DNA of 64,000 bases from JAQIBY01 sp963676165 (GTDB lineage: Bacteria > Bacteroidota > Bacteroidia > Bacteroidales > ML635J-15). A model generated the notes under the pieces. That model did no database searches, had not been told where the DNA came from, and worked only from the letters and a program-made list of their open reading frames with translations. Where the stretch lies: assembly GCA_963676165.1 (NCBI GenBank), contig OY781043.1, forward strand, positions 1,116,001-1,180,000. Direction: 5' to 3'. Positions 51,559 to 61,148 of this stretch are shown one piece after another. The position numbers were made by a program, and so were the translations under genes. How positions within the stretch are numbered: position 1 is the first letter of the stretch; each line of letters opens with the position of its first letter.

Positions 51559-51891
51559 AGTTTATCGTTTTTACAGTTTAAATAAAGATAAGAAAATTTT
51601 AAGTGAAATTGTTCTTAAGTTTTCAAATTTGTGAATTTAGATAAGCGGAATTGTGAAAAAATGTCTAGGAAAGTGTGTTGGGCTTGCTATTGTTGCGTTG
51701 TAGCTGTTTGTGTATTTGATTGTTTTATTGAAAAGTAAGTAAAAATACATACGTAAAAAGACTTAGTAAATTGTGTCGAAAGTATTTGAAATGATAGGAT
51801 AAAACATGGTGAATGTGTTAATAGTCATTGTTAAATTTTATTTATTTGTAATGTTTTTGTATTTTAATCTTTTAAAACCCAAATTTTATTT
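51559..51891. other. Gene-free intergenic region between divergent genes
   Basis: These 333 bases must hold the promoters of the barrel gene (minus) and the photolyase gene (plus). I see no pair of promoter elements with good spacing, and no operator-like repeat or hairpin. Confidence 0.4.
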
Positions 51892-53418
51892 ATGGTATTA
51901 CGATTAATTCTATCCGATCAATTAAATTTAAAACATTCGTGGTTTAAGGAGGTAAATGACAATGTGTTTTATGTTATGATGGAAACCCGTTATGAATTAG
52001 AGCATGTTCGAATGCATAGGCAAAAGCAATTAGGTATTATTGCTAATATGCGTTATTTCGCAATGCAAATTGAAGCAATGGGACATAGGTTGCAGTATAT
52101 TCGACTTGATGATGAAGCGAATGAGCATCAAATTGATTGGAACTTAATACGTCTAATGGCAGAGAAACCAATAACTTTTATTGAGTATCAGGAGGCTGAT
52201 GAATATTCTGTACATAGCATGTTGAAAAAATTTGTTGAAACAAGTGATATTCCGGTTATATCAGTTCCCTCAGAACATTTTTACACTGAGAAAACAGATT
52301 TAGAGAAATTTTTTGCAGGGAAGAAAAAATATTTGATGGAGCATTTCTATCGCTATATGCGTAAACGTTTTAACGTTTTAGTTGATTCAGATGATCAGCC
52401 ATATGGTGGAAAATGGAATTATGATGAGAAAAACAGAGAGATATTTCCTGATGAAATGGAGGTTCCTCAAGCAAAAATGTTTAAACGCGATTTGACCGAA
52501 ATTAATCGTTTGCTAAATCAAATGAAAATCCAATCGATTGGAAATGTTGATGCAGCAAATTTTGTTTGGCCTATAGGACGCGATGAAGCTTTAGAAATGC
52601 TGACGTATTTTGTCGAAAATTTGTTGCCGAATTTTGGTAGGTATCAAGACGCAATGACAGTTCGAGGTTCAAGCTTGTTTCATTCTCGCTTATCTTTTGC
52701 TTTGAACCGTAAGATAATATCTCCCAAAGAGGTTGTAGAAGCAGCTTTGCAGGCATATCAAAATATTGAGCAAAAAGTGACATTGCCTCAGGTTGAAGGG
52801 TTTATTCGTCAGATTTTTGGGTGGAGAGAGTACATGCGTGGGATTTACTGGATGCTTATGCCGGAATATGCACAAAAAAATCATCTCTTTGCTGATCGTG
52901 ATTTGCCATGGTTTTATTGGACAGGCGAAACGGATATGAATTGTCTGAAGTATGTCATCAATCAAGGACTCGAAGATGGATGGGCGCATCATATACAACG
53001 TCTAATGATACCTGGAAATTTTGCGCTTTTAATTGGTGCAGATCCAGATCAGGTAGATGAATGGTTTCTCGGTATGTTTCATGACTCAGTAGAGTGGGCT
53101 CAGATGCCGAATACGCGAGGAATGAGCCAATTTGCTGATGGTGGTGTTGTTGGGACAAAACCCTATGCGGCATCTGCAAATTACATTAGCAAAATGAGTG
53201 ATTATTGTGAGACTTGCAAGTATCAACAGGATAAGAAGTATGGAGAAAATGCTTGCCCTTTTAATTCACTGTATTGGCATTTTTTCCATCGAAATCGAAA
53301 ACGACTAGCTTGGTATCCGCGTTTGAATCAGGTTTATGCTATTTGGGACAGAATGACAGAATCTCGGCAGAAAGACTATTTGGATCATGCTGAAAAATTC
53401 CTAAAAACGCTAAAGTAA
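51892..53418 (+). CDS. FeS bacterial (6-4) photolyase / cryptochrome (PhrB-type)
   Basis: This 508-residue flavoprotein belongs to the photolyase-related (DPRP/FeS-BCP) family that repairs (6-4) photoproducts. The N-terminal Rossmann domain starts MVLRLILSDQLN. The FAD-binding helical domain includes RGSSLFHSRLSFALN and RQIFGWREYMRG. Four cysteines at 351, 439, 442 and 455 match the spacing of the 4Fe-4S ligands of Agrobacterium PhrB (350, 438, 441, 454), so an iron-sulfur cluster is very likely. It appears to be monocistronic. Confidence 0.93.
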   Translation: MVLRLILSDQLNLKHSWFKEVNDNVFYVMMETRYELEHVRMHRQKQLGIIANMRYFAMQIEAMGHRLQYIRLDDEANEHQIDWNLIRLMAEKPITFIEYQEADEYSVHSMLKKFVETSDIPVISVPSEHFYTEKTDLEKFFAGKKKYLMEHFYRYMRKRFNVLVDSDDQPYGGKWNYDEKNREIFPDEMEVPQAKMFKRDLTEINRLLNQMKIQSIGNVDAANFVWPIGRDEALEMLTYFVENLLPNFGRYQDAMTVRGSSLFHSRLSFALNRKIISPKEVVEAALQAYQNIEQKVTLPQVEGFIRQIFGWREYMRGIYWMLMPEYAQKNHLFADRDLPWFYWTGETDMNCLKYVINQGLEDGWAHHIQRLMIPGNFALLIGADPDQVDEWFLGMFHDSVEWAQMPNTRGMSQFADGGVVGTKPYAASANYISKMSDYCETCKYQQDKKYGENACPFNSLYWHFFHRNRKRLAWYPRLNQVYAIWDRMTESRQKDYLDHAEKFLKTLK

Positions 53419-53586
53419 TTAGTTTAAGAAAATGCCAGTATCAATAACCATTTTTTGCATTTTGTAATTCGTTAGTTTGATATGTGATAAATAGAGACTT
53501 TCTTCTATTTCACCTTTGCGATATTTTGCCTCAAGCCAACGTAGAATTTGCATGTAAACATTCCACTGTTTGTCTGTGTGTCCCAT
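53419..53586 (-). CDS. Small hypothetical protein (55 residues)
   Basis: An ATG at 53586 opens a 55-codon frame (MGHTDKQWNVYMQILRWLE...) ending at the base after the photolyase stop codon. The sequence is amphipathic and helical, with balanced charge and three tryptophan/tyrosine-rich turns. It has no recognised family. The tight fit against the photolyase stop and protein-like composition support it, but no promoter or partner confirms it. Confidence 0.4.
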   Translation of the reverse strand: MGHTDKQWNVYMQILRWLEAKYRKGEIEESLYLSHIKLTNYKMQKMVIDTGIFLN

Positions 53587-53728
53587 AGTTTTCGCATTTT
53601 AATCAATATCGATTAATTTGAATATTTTCGCATCGGTCTAAAATCTCATATTTGATCTTTGGAAATACTTATGCTATTTTTCATACGGTGTGAAAGAATG
53701 CTGTCCTTACAAACTCCTTTCCATAGAG

Positions 53729-53761
53729 TTTGCAGATAATCGTCCTTTTTTCTTACTTTTG
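53729..53761 (+). promoter_or_regulatory. Bacteroidota-type promoter for the BatA-like gene
   Basis: TTTG at 53729-53732 and TACTTTTG at 53754-53761 are 21 bases apart, matching the TTTG/TAnnTTTG consensus. This places transcription start near 53768 and supports the ATG at 53777, because the alternative ATG at 53690 would lie upstream of the promoter. Confidence 0.65.
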
Positions 53762-53776
53762 TTTCAAAGCAATGAT

Positions 53777-55822
53777 ATGAGTTTTTTATATCCTACATTT
53801 TTATGGGCGATGTTTGCCGTTTTGATTCCGGTGATTATTCATTTGTTTAGTTTTCGTCGGTTTCAGACTGTCTATTTTTCGCAAACTCGCTTTTTGGAGT
53901 CTGTGAAAGAGGATAATCGCTCAAGGTCTCGACTTAAACATCTGCTCATACTGCTTTCTCGTATATTAATGATTGCAGCTCTCGTTTTTGCTTTTGCGGG
54001 TCCTGTTATTTTGCCTGATGAGTCAAATGCAAAGGCATCCAGAGAGATTGTTGCCGTTTATGTCGATAATTCATTTTCCATGATGAATGAAAGTGAAAGT
54101 GGTAGTATGTTGAATATGGCAAAACAGCATGCTCAAGAAATTGCAACAGCTTATGGTGAGGATGCAAAGTTTTTATTGCTTTCCAATGCAATGCCTGCTG
54201 CTCATTACCGTAGTATGTCGCAAGATCAGTTTCTGGAGGAAGTGAGTAAACTCGATTTTGTTCCTAATACTATGCGTTTTTCTGAGGTTATAACCAGAGC
54301 TCAAAGTGTTGTGCAGGATAAAATTGATGCTGATGAAATTGTGAGCTTGTTTTTAATTTCTGACTTCCAGAAGCAAACATCCGATATTTCAAATTTGAAA
54401 AAATCGGCTCAGTTACAATATCATTTTGTCCAACTCAATCCGGTTTTAAATGATAATTTGAGTATTGATTCTGTTTTCTTTAATACTCCATTCCGACGTT
54501 CTGGACAGACAGAGAGTTTGTTTGTGCAAATACGAAATCATGGAACTACAGCATATACTGATGTGCCTTTAAGTTTGTATGTGAATGATTCATTGCGTGC
54601 TGTGAGTAGTTTTAGTATTGAGGAGACTTCTGTTGTACAAGTGGAAATGAATTTCACAAATGCAAATTACGGATTGCAGAATGCGCAACTCACAATTGAA
54701 GATTATCCCGTTAGTTTTGATAATGATTTCTATTTTAATTACAGTTTAAAGGCTTTCCAAAAGATTCTGCTTATTGAGGGAAATCAAATGCATGAATTCC
54801 CTGTAGAAATCTTTGATGATAATTCTGGATTTAAGTTTGATGTTGTTCGCGAAGATGGAGTGAATTTAAGTCAACTTCAGGCCTATGATGTTATTATTGT
54901 TCATGCACTAAAAAGCTTGTCGGGAGGGTTGATTTCCCAATTGGATAGTTATTTGAACGATGAAGCTGTTCTATGGCTAATTCCAGATGAAAATGCAGAA
55001 AAATCAAGTTGGAATGATTTGTTAAGACAGTATCGTTTGCCCGAATTATCTGTTTGGACAGACTCTGTTCGCAATGTGAAATATATTAATTGGGAGCATG
55101 CATTTTTCAATGCTGTTTTTCCAGAAAAGCAAGAGAATGTGGATTTGCCAGTTGTCCGTGGATCATGGATGTTGAATACAAACAGCGGAGTGAGAGCTGA
55201 ATCTTTGATTTCATTTCGTGATAATGGTAGTTTGTTGGTTCAGGGTGGGAATGATGCATCTTTTATTTATGTGTTGACATCTCCGGCTCACAAAGCTTAT
55301 GGTAATTTGCATAAACATGCGCTGTTTGTTCCAATTGCCTATAATATTGTATTGAATACTCCGGGAGAACAGCAGTTGTATTTCATTTCGGGGCGTGGTG
55401 GTCATATTAATGTCGCAAACATGGAAATTTCGGGAGAGTCAAAGCTTGAAATTCGTTCTGAGCAGGTCGCTGTTATTCCGAATTGGCGATTGATAGGAAA
55501 TGCATTGCGCGTTTTTATTCCTAATGATTTGTCTCAAGCTGGGCATTATCGGTTGTTTGTGAATGATGAAGAAGTGGATGGCGTGTCTGTTAATGTGGAT
55601 TCAAAAGAATCTGATTTGGCATATTTTACCAGTGAAGAGGTGCAGGTCTTAATCAATGAATATGGTTTGGATGTTCAATATACTGCAGCAGGAAAGTCTT
55701 TTAACTTAGGAAGTAATCTTCAAATTTTAAGTCTGGGGAAAAGTTTGTGGCAGTGGTTTGTTCTGGCAGCACTTTTCTTCTTGTTGTGTGAGATTCTCCT
55801 TATTCGATTGATGAAAGATTAG
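53777..55822 (+). CDS. BatA-like membrane protein with von Willebrand-like domain
   Basis: From the ATG at 53777 the product has 681 residues. The N-terminus (MSFLYPTFLWAMFAVLIPVI...HLFSFRRFQTVYFSQTRFL) is the BatA N-terminal domain, two transmembrane segments joined by a basic loop. A vWA-like region begins with VAVYVDNSFSMMNE (a MIDAS-like DxSxS variant, with N in one position), followed by a glutamine-amidotransferase-like region and a final transmembrane segment. Such proteins are inner membrane proteins of unknown role, related to the aerotolerance bat operon family. Confidence 0.85.
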   Translation: MSFLYPTFLWAMFAVLIPVIIHLFSFRRFQTVYFSQTRFLESVKEDNRSRSRLKHLLILLSRILMIAALVFAFAGPVILPDESNAKASREIVAVYVDNSFSMMNESESGSMLNMAKQHAQEIATAYGEDAKFLLLSNAMPAAHYRSMSQDQFLEEVSKLDFVPNTMRFSEVITRAQSVVQDKIDADEIVSLFLISDFQKQTSDISNLKKSAQLQYHFVQLNPVLNDNLSIDSVFFNTPFRRSGQTESLFVQIRNHGTTAYTDVPLSLYVNDSLRAVSSFSIEETSVVQVEMNFTNANYGLQNAQLTIEDYPVSFDNDFYFNYSLKAFQKILLIEGNQMHEFPVEIFDDNSGFKFDVVREDGVNLSQLQAYDVIIVHALKSLSGGLISQLDSYLNDEAVLWLIPDENAEKSSWNDLLRQYRLPELSVWTDSVRNVKYINWEHAFFNAVFPEKQENVDLPVVRGSWMLNTNSGVRAESLISFRDNGSLLVQGGNDASFIYVLTSPAHKAYGNLHKHALFVPIAYNIVLNTPGEQQLYFISGRGGHINVANMEISGESKLEIRSEQVAVIPNWRLIGNALRVFIPNDLSQAGHYRLFVNDEEVDGVSVNVDSKESDLAYFTSEEVQVLINEYGLDVQYTAAGKSFNLGSNLQILSLGKSLWQWFVLAALFFLLCEILLIRLMKD

Positions 55823-55825
55823 ATG

Positions 55826-56026
55826 CTATTCTGATAAATTTTCTAACAATTGATCAATGTCAGTTTCCGTATCTCTGAGTTTCTTTTTGCATAATTTAAT
55901 AAGTTCAAGTGCTCTTGAAACCCGTGAAGATAGCTCGTCCATGTCAGGTTGTTGATTTTCAATTTCTTGTATTATTTGCTCAATTTCAGCGATTGCCTTG
56001 GTATATGTTTCGTTCTTTTTTGCCAT
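55826..56026 (-). CDS. xseB: Exodeoxyribonuclease VII small subunit
   Basis: XseB (66 residues) forms the helical hairpins that bind the XseA catalytic subunit. It begins MAKKNETYTKAIAEIEQIIQ and continues with the family pattern of two helices, LSSRVSRALELIKLCKKKL. The usual partner xseA is not adjacent here; the neighbour upstream is a secreted peptidase gene. It converges on the BatA-like gene, 3 bases apart. Confidence 0.9.
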   Translation of the reverse strand: MAKKNETYTKAIAEIEQIIQEIENQQPDMDELSSRVSRALELIKLCKKKLRDTETDIDQLLENLSE

Positions 56027-56046
56027 GTATCAAAAGTACAAAAAAT

Positions 56047-58503
56047 CTATAATACTTGCATTTTTGAACTCATAATTACATTGCCTGAAAGGAGGCGTAC
56101 AATATAAATCCCTTGTTTTAGTCCCCAAGCATTGATATTGATGTTTTGCCAGTTGTATCCTTCCATGGCAGTAATGTTTTGTGTGCTAATAACATTTCCA
56201 TTTGCAGCAATGATTTGCAGTGTCATCTTTTGTTCTTTAGATGATTCAAAGGCAAGTTGAGTGTTGTTTGAGACGGGGTTAGGGAATATTGATAATTGCG
56301 GTTCTGTATTTGTGTCGAAATAAATACTTACCTCTTTGAAAGTTTCATTTCCAGTTGCATCGCTCACTTTAAGGTATATTACAGTATCTGATAATGCAGA
56401 GGTTGGGGATATTTCTAAAATTCCATCTTGTGAAAGGGTATATGCAGTGTGTTGATTTTGTGGTATGAAATTGACCTTGTTGTATTTGCGGATGTTTCTG
56501 TCAATCCGTGGCAATTCGGAGTAATAACTTGTATTCGAGGTGTTTATTCCTGCATTAATTGAGTAGCTATTAATGGCAGGATGATAAGTGATAGAGACTT
56601 TGCCACTGGGGAAGAGCTCGATTCCTGCTGAGTTTATCGTGTTTAACTTGACACCAACGATAAATGAACTATCAGTTCGAATTGCTTGCGATTTCAAAGG
56701 GTTGTTTTGAGGAATTCCATTCATTGTATAAATCTGAAATTCATCGTACATTCCTGATGAGACATAAGGATAAGGATAATCTCTGAAATAGCTTGGTTTG
56801 TCTTGTGATTTAAAGTATAGAGTCATGTCACCGCCAACGTAAACACTGTCAAAATGTTGTTCTCCAAGAGGAAACTCAAAACCTAAATCGTATCCTTGTA
56901 AGCTATCTGTGTACCATGCTCCCGGAGAAAAATTGTAGATGTCTATGCTGTCAAATGTTTGTATGTAATTGTTTTCTTTAATGATTTCAAATCGATATGG
57001 GGGAATTCCTCCAACCACATCAATTTGTTCTGTGTAAGCATTTGAAAATACGTCGATATGTATGGCCTCAGTAAGGATGTTTAAGATGTCATTTTCAGCA
57101 TTTCCATCCAATTGAATGATTGTGTTTAGTTCTTGATAAGATGTTGCTGGTATGATTTGATGATTTGAGAGAAGGTATTCTGTTTCAGTGTCTCCGGAAT
57201 AATGCATAGCGCTTGCTTCTTGGAGTATGGCAGTGCTGTCAGAGGCATTGTCAATACATAGAAATAGTTTAATGTTTCCAGTTATGTTGAGTAGTTGCAG
57301 TCCGTCGCTAATGTCAATTCCAAATTCTAGAAAATGATTGTTTTTTGTTGTATCATAAGTTCCATCCATGGGAACAGCTCCACCTTGAAAGTTAAAAACA
57401 GGAAGGTTAAGGTATTTTTCAGGTTTTGTTGCCTCTGGATTTTCGGCAAAACCTGCGCGTATTCGGAGTGCATTTCGCTTATAATGTTTAAGTTTGATTT
57501 TGAAGGTTAATTCAGGTTTGTAGTTTGCGTCAGGAACTGGGAAAAATGCTTTAGATCCCCAAACATTCGAGATTGCATCGTATTTGTGAAATGAGAAGTA
57601 ATTGTCGTATCCATATGAATTGACGATTATCCAAAGCGTTTTTTCGTTATCGTGAAAGTCCACAATCCCATCAAAGTTAATGTCAACATCATCTGTGATT
57701 TGACCGTCATCATTAAAATCTATTTCATTATTGGGGATGTAACCAACGATTGTCATACTATGTGTGGGATTATCACCTAAATAATTGTAAACATCGGTAT
57801 GGTCAAAAGGATATGTGTAAGTGCTGTCTTCGTATACCCCTGCAAAGGCATTTTCTTGATACAGAAAATCGGTTCCGGAATAGAAAATGACAGTGCCACC
57901 GGTCTCACTTCCTGATAAATGATCTGCAAGGTAATGTTGGAGATTTTTTAATCCTTGGCCTGTTGAAACATCAATATAAAAATAATCCTCAATGCGATTG
58001 TGCATAGCTCTGTAGTACTTATCGTAACCATTCATCCATGTTGAAATGTAATTTTCAGTTTGTGAATAGTTAGATCTCGAATCGCCGAAGTCTTCGATTG
58101 TTGCAGTTCCTTGACTTTTGATGAGTTCCCAGGTTTCCATTGTATTTACTCCATACCATCCATAACCTTCATTGAGGAAATTGAATGCAAAGAGAGGGTC
58201 CATCATGCTTGCTGTATCAAAGGCTTGATTTCGAGTCCGATTGAATTCATATGTTAAGCAGTGTGCAATTCCGCTGGCCTGTCCGCATGATGGGAGTGAA
58301 AGTTGTTCGTAATTAGCATTGTGAAAATACATGTTTTTATGGTTCTCAACACTTAATGGTAAAGTAGGAGGGTTGTCTGATAAGTAAATTTCAGGAATCG
58401 GGTAGGGTGTAAACTGAACTTCGTCAATGGCATATTGCGCACTTGCATGATTTACGGCAAAGTAAAATAGTGCGATTAGGATATGTAGAATTCGTTTTTT
58501 CAT
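56047..58503 (-). CDS. Secreted papain-like cysteine peptidase with T9SS sorting domain
   Basis: The 818-residue protein has a signal peptide (ending near NHASAQ). Its C1-type catalytic region carries Cys73 in PSCGQASG, His248 in THSMTIVGY and Asn295 in WIIVNSYG. Between His and Asn sit two EF-hand/dockerin-like calcium loops (DFNDDGQITDD at 262-272, DINFDGIVDFHD at 274-285). A beta-rich middle region and a C-terminal sorting domain follow (about 745-818; LSIFPNPVSNNTQ, QGIYIVRLLSG). It is probably exported by type IX secretion. The adhesion/peptidase role is inferred. Confidence 0.85.
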   Translation of the reverse strand: MKKRILHILIALFYFAVNHASAQYAIDEVQFTPYPIPEIYLSDNPPTLPLSVENHKNMYFHNANYEQLSLPSCGQASGIAHCLTYEFNRTRNQAFDTASMMDPLFAFNFLNEGYGWYGVNTMETWELIKSQGTATIEDFGDSRSNYSQTENYISTWMNGYDKYYRAMHNRIEDYFYIDVSTGQGLKNLQHYLADHLSGSETGGTVIFYSGTDFLYQENAFAGVYEDSTYTYPFDHTDVYNYLGDNPTHSMTIVGYIPNNEIDFNDDGQITDDVDINFDGIVDFHDNEKTLWIIVNSYGYDNYFSFHKYDAISNVWGSKAFFPVPDANYKPELTFKIKLKHYKRNALRIRAGFAENPEATKPEKYLNLPVFNFQGGAVPMDGTYDTTKNNHFLEFGIDISDGLQLLNITGNIKLFLCIDNASDSTAILQEASAMHYSGDTETEYLLSNHQIIPATSYQELNTIIQLDGNAENDILNILTEAIHIDVFSNAYTEQIDVVGGIPPYRFEIIKENNYIQTFDSIDIYNFSPGAWYTDSLQGYDLGFEFPLGEQHFDSVYVGGDMTLYFKSQDKPSYFRDYPYPYVSSGMYDEFQIYTMNGIPQNNPLKSQAIRTDSSFIVGVKLNTINSAGIELFPSGKVSITYHPAINSYSINAGINTSNTSYYSELPRIDRNIRKYNKVNFIPQNQHTAYTLSQDGILEISPTSALSDTVIYLKVSDATGNETFKEVSIYFDTNTEPQLSIFPNPVSNNTQLAFESSKEQKMTLQIIAANGNVISTQNITAMEGYNWQNININAWGLKQGIYIVRLLSGNVIMSSKMQVL

Positions 58504-58758
58504 GTACTTTCATTAAAACGCCATAATACACAAGCTTGATGCAGGGATATTAAATTATGATATAAAGCTAAGAAGTTTTTTATCAAATTGAATTCTTTAA
58601 TAACAATTGATGTGTCTTGTACTGCAATCTGTTTCAAGAAAAGAAATATGTCCCAAAGCATGTGAAATATATTTCAGACTTTAAATACTTATTTGTAATT
58701 TTACATTTGTTGTGAACCGATTAACAAACGAGTTGTTTGACATAATAAAAATAGTAGT

Positions 58759-60189
58759 ATGAAATTTAAACCAGAAGAATATCGTATACGTGATGAACGG
58801 ATGAAACCTTTTATTGATCCTGAGGAAATTTGGGAGTTTGTTGAAGAGACCAAAAGTCCAACAATGGAGCAAGTGCAAGAGGTTATACAAAAATCACTCA
58901 ATAAAAATCGTTTGAATTTGCGTGAAACGGCTTTGCTGATAAATGCAAATACTCCAGAGATGATACAAGCCATTAAAGATGGTGCAAAAGAGTTGAAAGA
59001 AAAGGTTTATGGGAACAGAATTGTGCTTTTTGCCCCTTTATATATTGGAAATAAGTGCAAAAACAATTGTTCATATTGTGGTTTCCGTTCAACCAATAAA
59101 GATGCTATACGACGTACCTTAACAGATGATGAATTGGTTAAAGAGGTTGAAGCTCTGGAGGATAACGGTCAAAAGCGTTTGATTTTAGTGTATGGAGAAC
59201 ACTCCGATTACAGTCCTGAATACATTGCCCATACGGTAAAAACTGTTTACGATGTGAAGAAGGGGATGGGAGAGATTCGTCGTGTTAATATTAATGCTGC
59301 ACCTCTTGATATTGAAGGGTTTCGTACTGTGCGTGAGTCTGGAATTGGAACGTATCAGGTTTTCCAGGAAACTTATCATCCTGAAGCATATACATGGTAT
59401 CACTTAGGTGGTCCTAAAGCTGATTATAACTATCGTTTAACATCTTTAGACCGTGCACAGGAAGCTGGCGTTGATGATGTTGGTATTGGTGCTCTGTTTG
59501 GATTGTATGATTGGCGATTTGAAGTGATGTCTCTTGTACGTCATACCAACCATTTTGAGGCATGTTATAACGTTGGTCCTCACACAATTTCATTCCCACG
59601 CATTACACCTGCATCTGCAATGGAGATAAATAAAGACTTCATTGTAAATGATGAAGAGTTTGTTCGTATTATTGCAATTCTACGTCTTGCTGTACCTTAT
59701 ACAGGACTTATTCTTACTGCACGTGAAAGTGCTGCTGTAAGGGATGAAGTTATGAGTTTTGGAGTTTCCCAAATTGATGGTGGTACCAAATTGGAATTGG
59801 GGAGCTATGCTGCAAGTCTGAATGAGGATCAGAATTTGAATAAAGAACAGTTTACGATTAATGATAACCGTTCTCTGGGTGAGATTATTGATGAGCTTTT
59901 GGACAAAGGTTATTTACCAAGTTTCTGTACTGCTTGTTATCGCTTAGGTCGTACTGGTGAGCATTTTATGGAATTTTCTGTGCCTGGTTTTATTAAGCGT
60001 TACTGTACTCCAAATGCAATTTTGACTTTGTCTGAATATTTGGTAGATTATGCTACAGAAGAAACTAAGAAAAAAGGTTGGGCTGTGATTGAACGTGAAA
60101 TTAATGATCTTGAAGGCTTTAATCGTAAAGACGAATTGAAGCGTAGAATTGAGCAAATTAAACAAGGAAAGCGTGATTTGTACTTTTAA
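58759..60189 (+). CDS. hydG: [FeFe]-hydrogenase maturase HydG (radical SAM tyrosine lyase)
   Basis: HydG splits tyrosine to supply CO and CN ligands for the hydrogenase H-cluster. This 476-residue protein shows the radical SAM motif CKNNCSYC (CX3CX2C) near residue 96. The HydG-specific C-terminal cluster motif is CTAC followed 22 residues later by another Cys (CX2CX22C), which distinguishes it from the related ThiH. It heads an operon with two small TM1266-type proteins and an Rrf2 regulator. No hydrogenase or hydE/hydF is in the window. Confidence 0.95.
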   Translation: MKFKPEEYRIRDERMKPFIDPEEIWEFVEETKSPTMEQVQEVIQKSLNKNRLNLRETALLINANTPEMIQAIKDGAKELKEKVYGNRIVLFAPLYIGNKCKNNCSYCGFRSTNKDAIRRTLTDDELVKEVEALEDNGQKRLILVYGEHSDYSPEYIAHTVKTVYDVKKGMGEIRRVNINAAPLDIEGFRTVRESGIGTYQVFQETYHPEAYTWYHLGGPKADYNYRLTSLDRAQEAGVDDVGIGALFGLYDWRFEVMSLVRHTNHFEACYNVGPHTISFPRITPASAMEINKDFIVNDEEFVRIIAILRLAVPYTGLILTARESAAVRDEVMSFGVSQIDGGTKLELGSYAASLNEDQNLNKEQFTINDNRSLGEIIDELLDKGYLPSFCTACYRLGRTGEHFMEFSVPGFIKRYCTPNAILTLSEYLVDYATEETKKKGWAVIEREINDLEGFNRKDELKRRIEQIKQGKRDLYF

Positions 60190-60200
60190 AATCAAACATT

Positions 60201-60458
60201 ATGAATGATATACGTATTTTAGGAATTCATGTAATTGATCGAATCAAAGAAGCAGGTAAAACACAAGCTGTTTTGACAAAACATGCGGAAATAATTAAAA
60301 CGCGCTTAGGCTTTCATGAAGTTTCCGATGAGGTTTGTAGTCGCAATGGCTTGATTGTTATTGAGCTTATTGGAGAAGTAGGTCAGTGGACAGATTTGCA
60401 GTCAGATCTTGATTCGATTGGTGGAATAGAAGTTAAACAAATGAATTTCACTCTTTAA
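60201..60458 (+). CDS. TM1266-type iron-only hydrogenase system regulator, copy 1
   Basis: This 85-residue ACT-like/ferredoxin-fold protein matches the small TM1266 family found beside hyd genes (ILGIHVIDRIKEAGKTQAVLT, ending in MNFTL). It begins 11 bases after hydG. A role as regulator or sensor is a family annotation, not visible in the sequence. Confidence 0.85.
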   Translation: MNDIRILGIHVIDRIKEAGKTQAVLTKHAEIIKTRLGFHEVSDEVCSRNGLIVIELIGEVGQWTDLQSDLDSIGGIEVKQMNFTL

Positions 60459-60468
60459 GTCAAAAGCT

Positions 60469-60714
60469 ATGAATGATAATATTGAAATTTTGGGAATTTT
60501 AATTCATGAACCCGAAACAAAAACACATAATTTGCAGGATATCTTAACATCGTACGGATGCAGTATTCGTACTCGTTTAGGATTGAATGGATCTGAGTAT
60601 AGTAAAAACGGTTTGATTCTGCTTGAGCTAAAAGGTGATAAAGCAGAGCGAGAAAATTTAATTGCCAAGTTATCTAAGCTTTCAGGGATAGAGGTTCAAC
60701 AAATGGCATTCTAA
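60469..60714 (+). CDS. TM1266-type protein, copy 2
   Basis: An 81-residue paralogue of the preceding gene with the same layout (ILGILIHEPETKTHNLQDIL, RTRLGL, NGLILLEL, ending MAF). The two copies are diverged but in tandem, with only 10 bases between. Confidence 0.82.
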   Translation: MNDNIEILGILIHEPETKTHNLQDILTSYGCSIRTRLGLNGSEYSKNGLILLELKGDKAERENLIAKLSKLSGIEVQQMAF

Positions 60715-60715
60715 A

Positions 60716-61120
60716 ATGTCTGGTATTTTAAACATATCACGTGCTGCTAGCATAGGTATTCACGCTTGTGTGTTGATTGCAAAATCGGAAGATCGATTGA
60801 ATGTTAATCAGATATCAAAAGCATTGAAGGCATCATCCCATCATGTAGCAAAAGTTTTACAAAAGCTTGCTGCTGAGGGGGTGCTGCATTCAGCTAAAGG
60901 GCCGAATGGAGGTTTTTCCATGGCTGTTGACCCTGCCAAAATAAGTTTACTGCATATTTATGAGATTATTCAGGGACCAGTAGGGGAAAAGCACTGCCCT
61001 GAATTCTCTGATATCTGCCCATTTCCTGAGTGCATTTGGGGTGAATTCGGAGATCAAACAATGCAGAATTTTCGTACTTACCTAGAGAGTAAGCGACTTC
61101 TTGATGTGAAGTCAATTTAA
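60716..61120 (+). CDS. Rrf2-family transcriptional regulator with three cysteines
   Basis: This 134-residue protein starts one base after the second TM1266-type gene. It has a winged helix-turn-helix (about 8-75, NVNQISKALKASSHHVAKVL and a wing with GPNGGF). Cysteines 94, 101 and 106 occupy the positions used for Fe-S clusters in Rrf2 proteins such as IscR and NsrR. A redox- or iron-sulfur-sensing role in controlling the hyd operon is likely by family, not shown. Confidence 0.88.
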   Translation: MSGILNISRAASIGIHACVLIAKSEDRLNVNQISKALKASSHHVAKVLQKLAAEGVLHSAKGPNGGFSMAVDPAKISLLHIYEIIQGPVGEKHCPEFSDICPFPECIWGEFGDQTMQNFRTYLESKRLLDVKSI

Positions 61121-61148
61121 TTGAATCACTAACACTTTTCATTTATTT

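Noticed and set aside
58692..58709. TTTG and TACATTTG as a promoter for hydG
   Set aside because: The two elements are only 6 bases apart, far from the 19-21 base spacing expected, so I do not call it.
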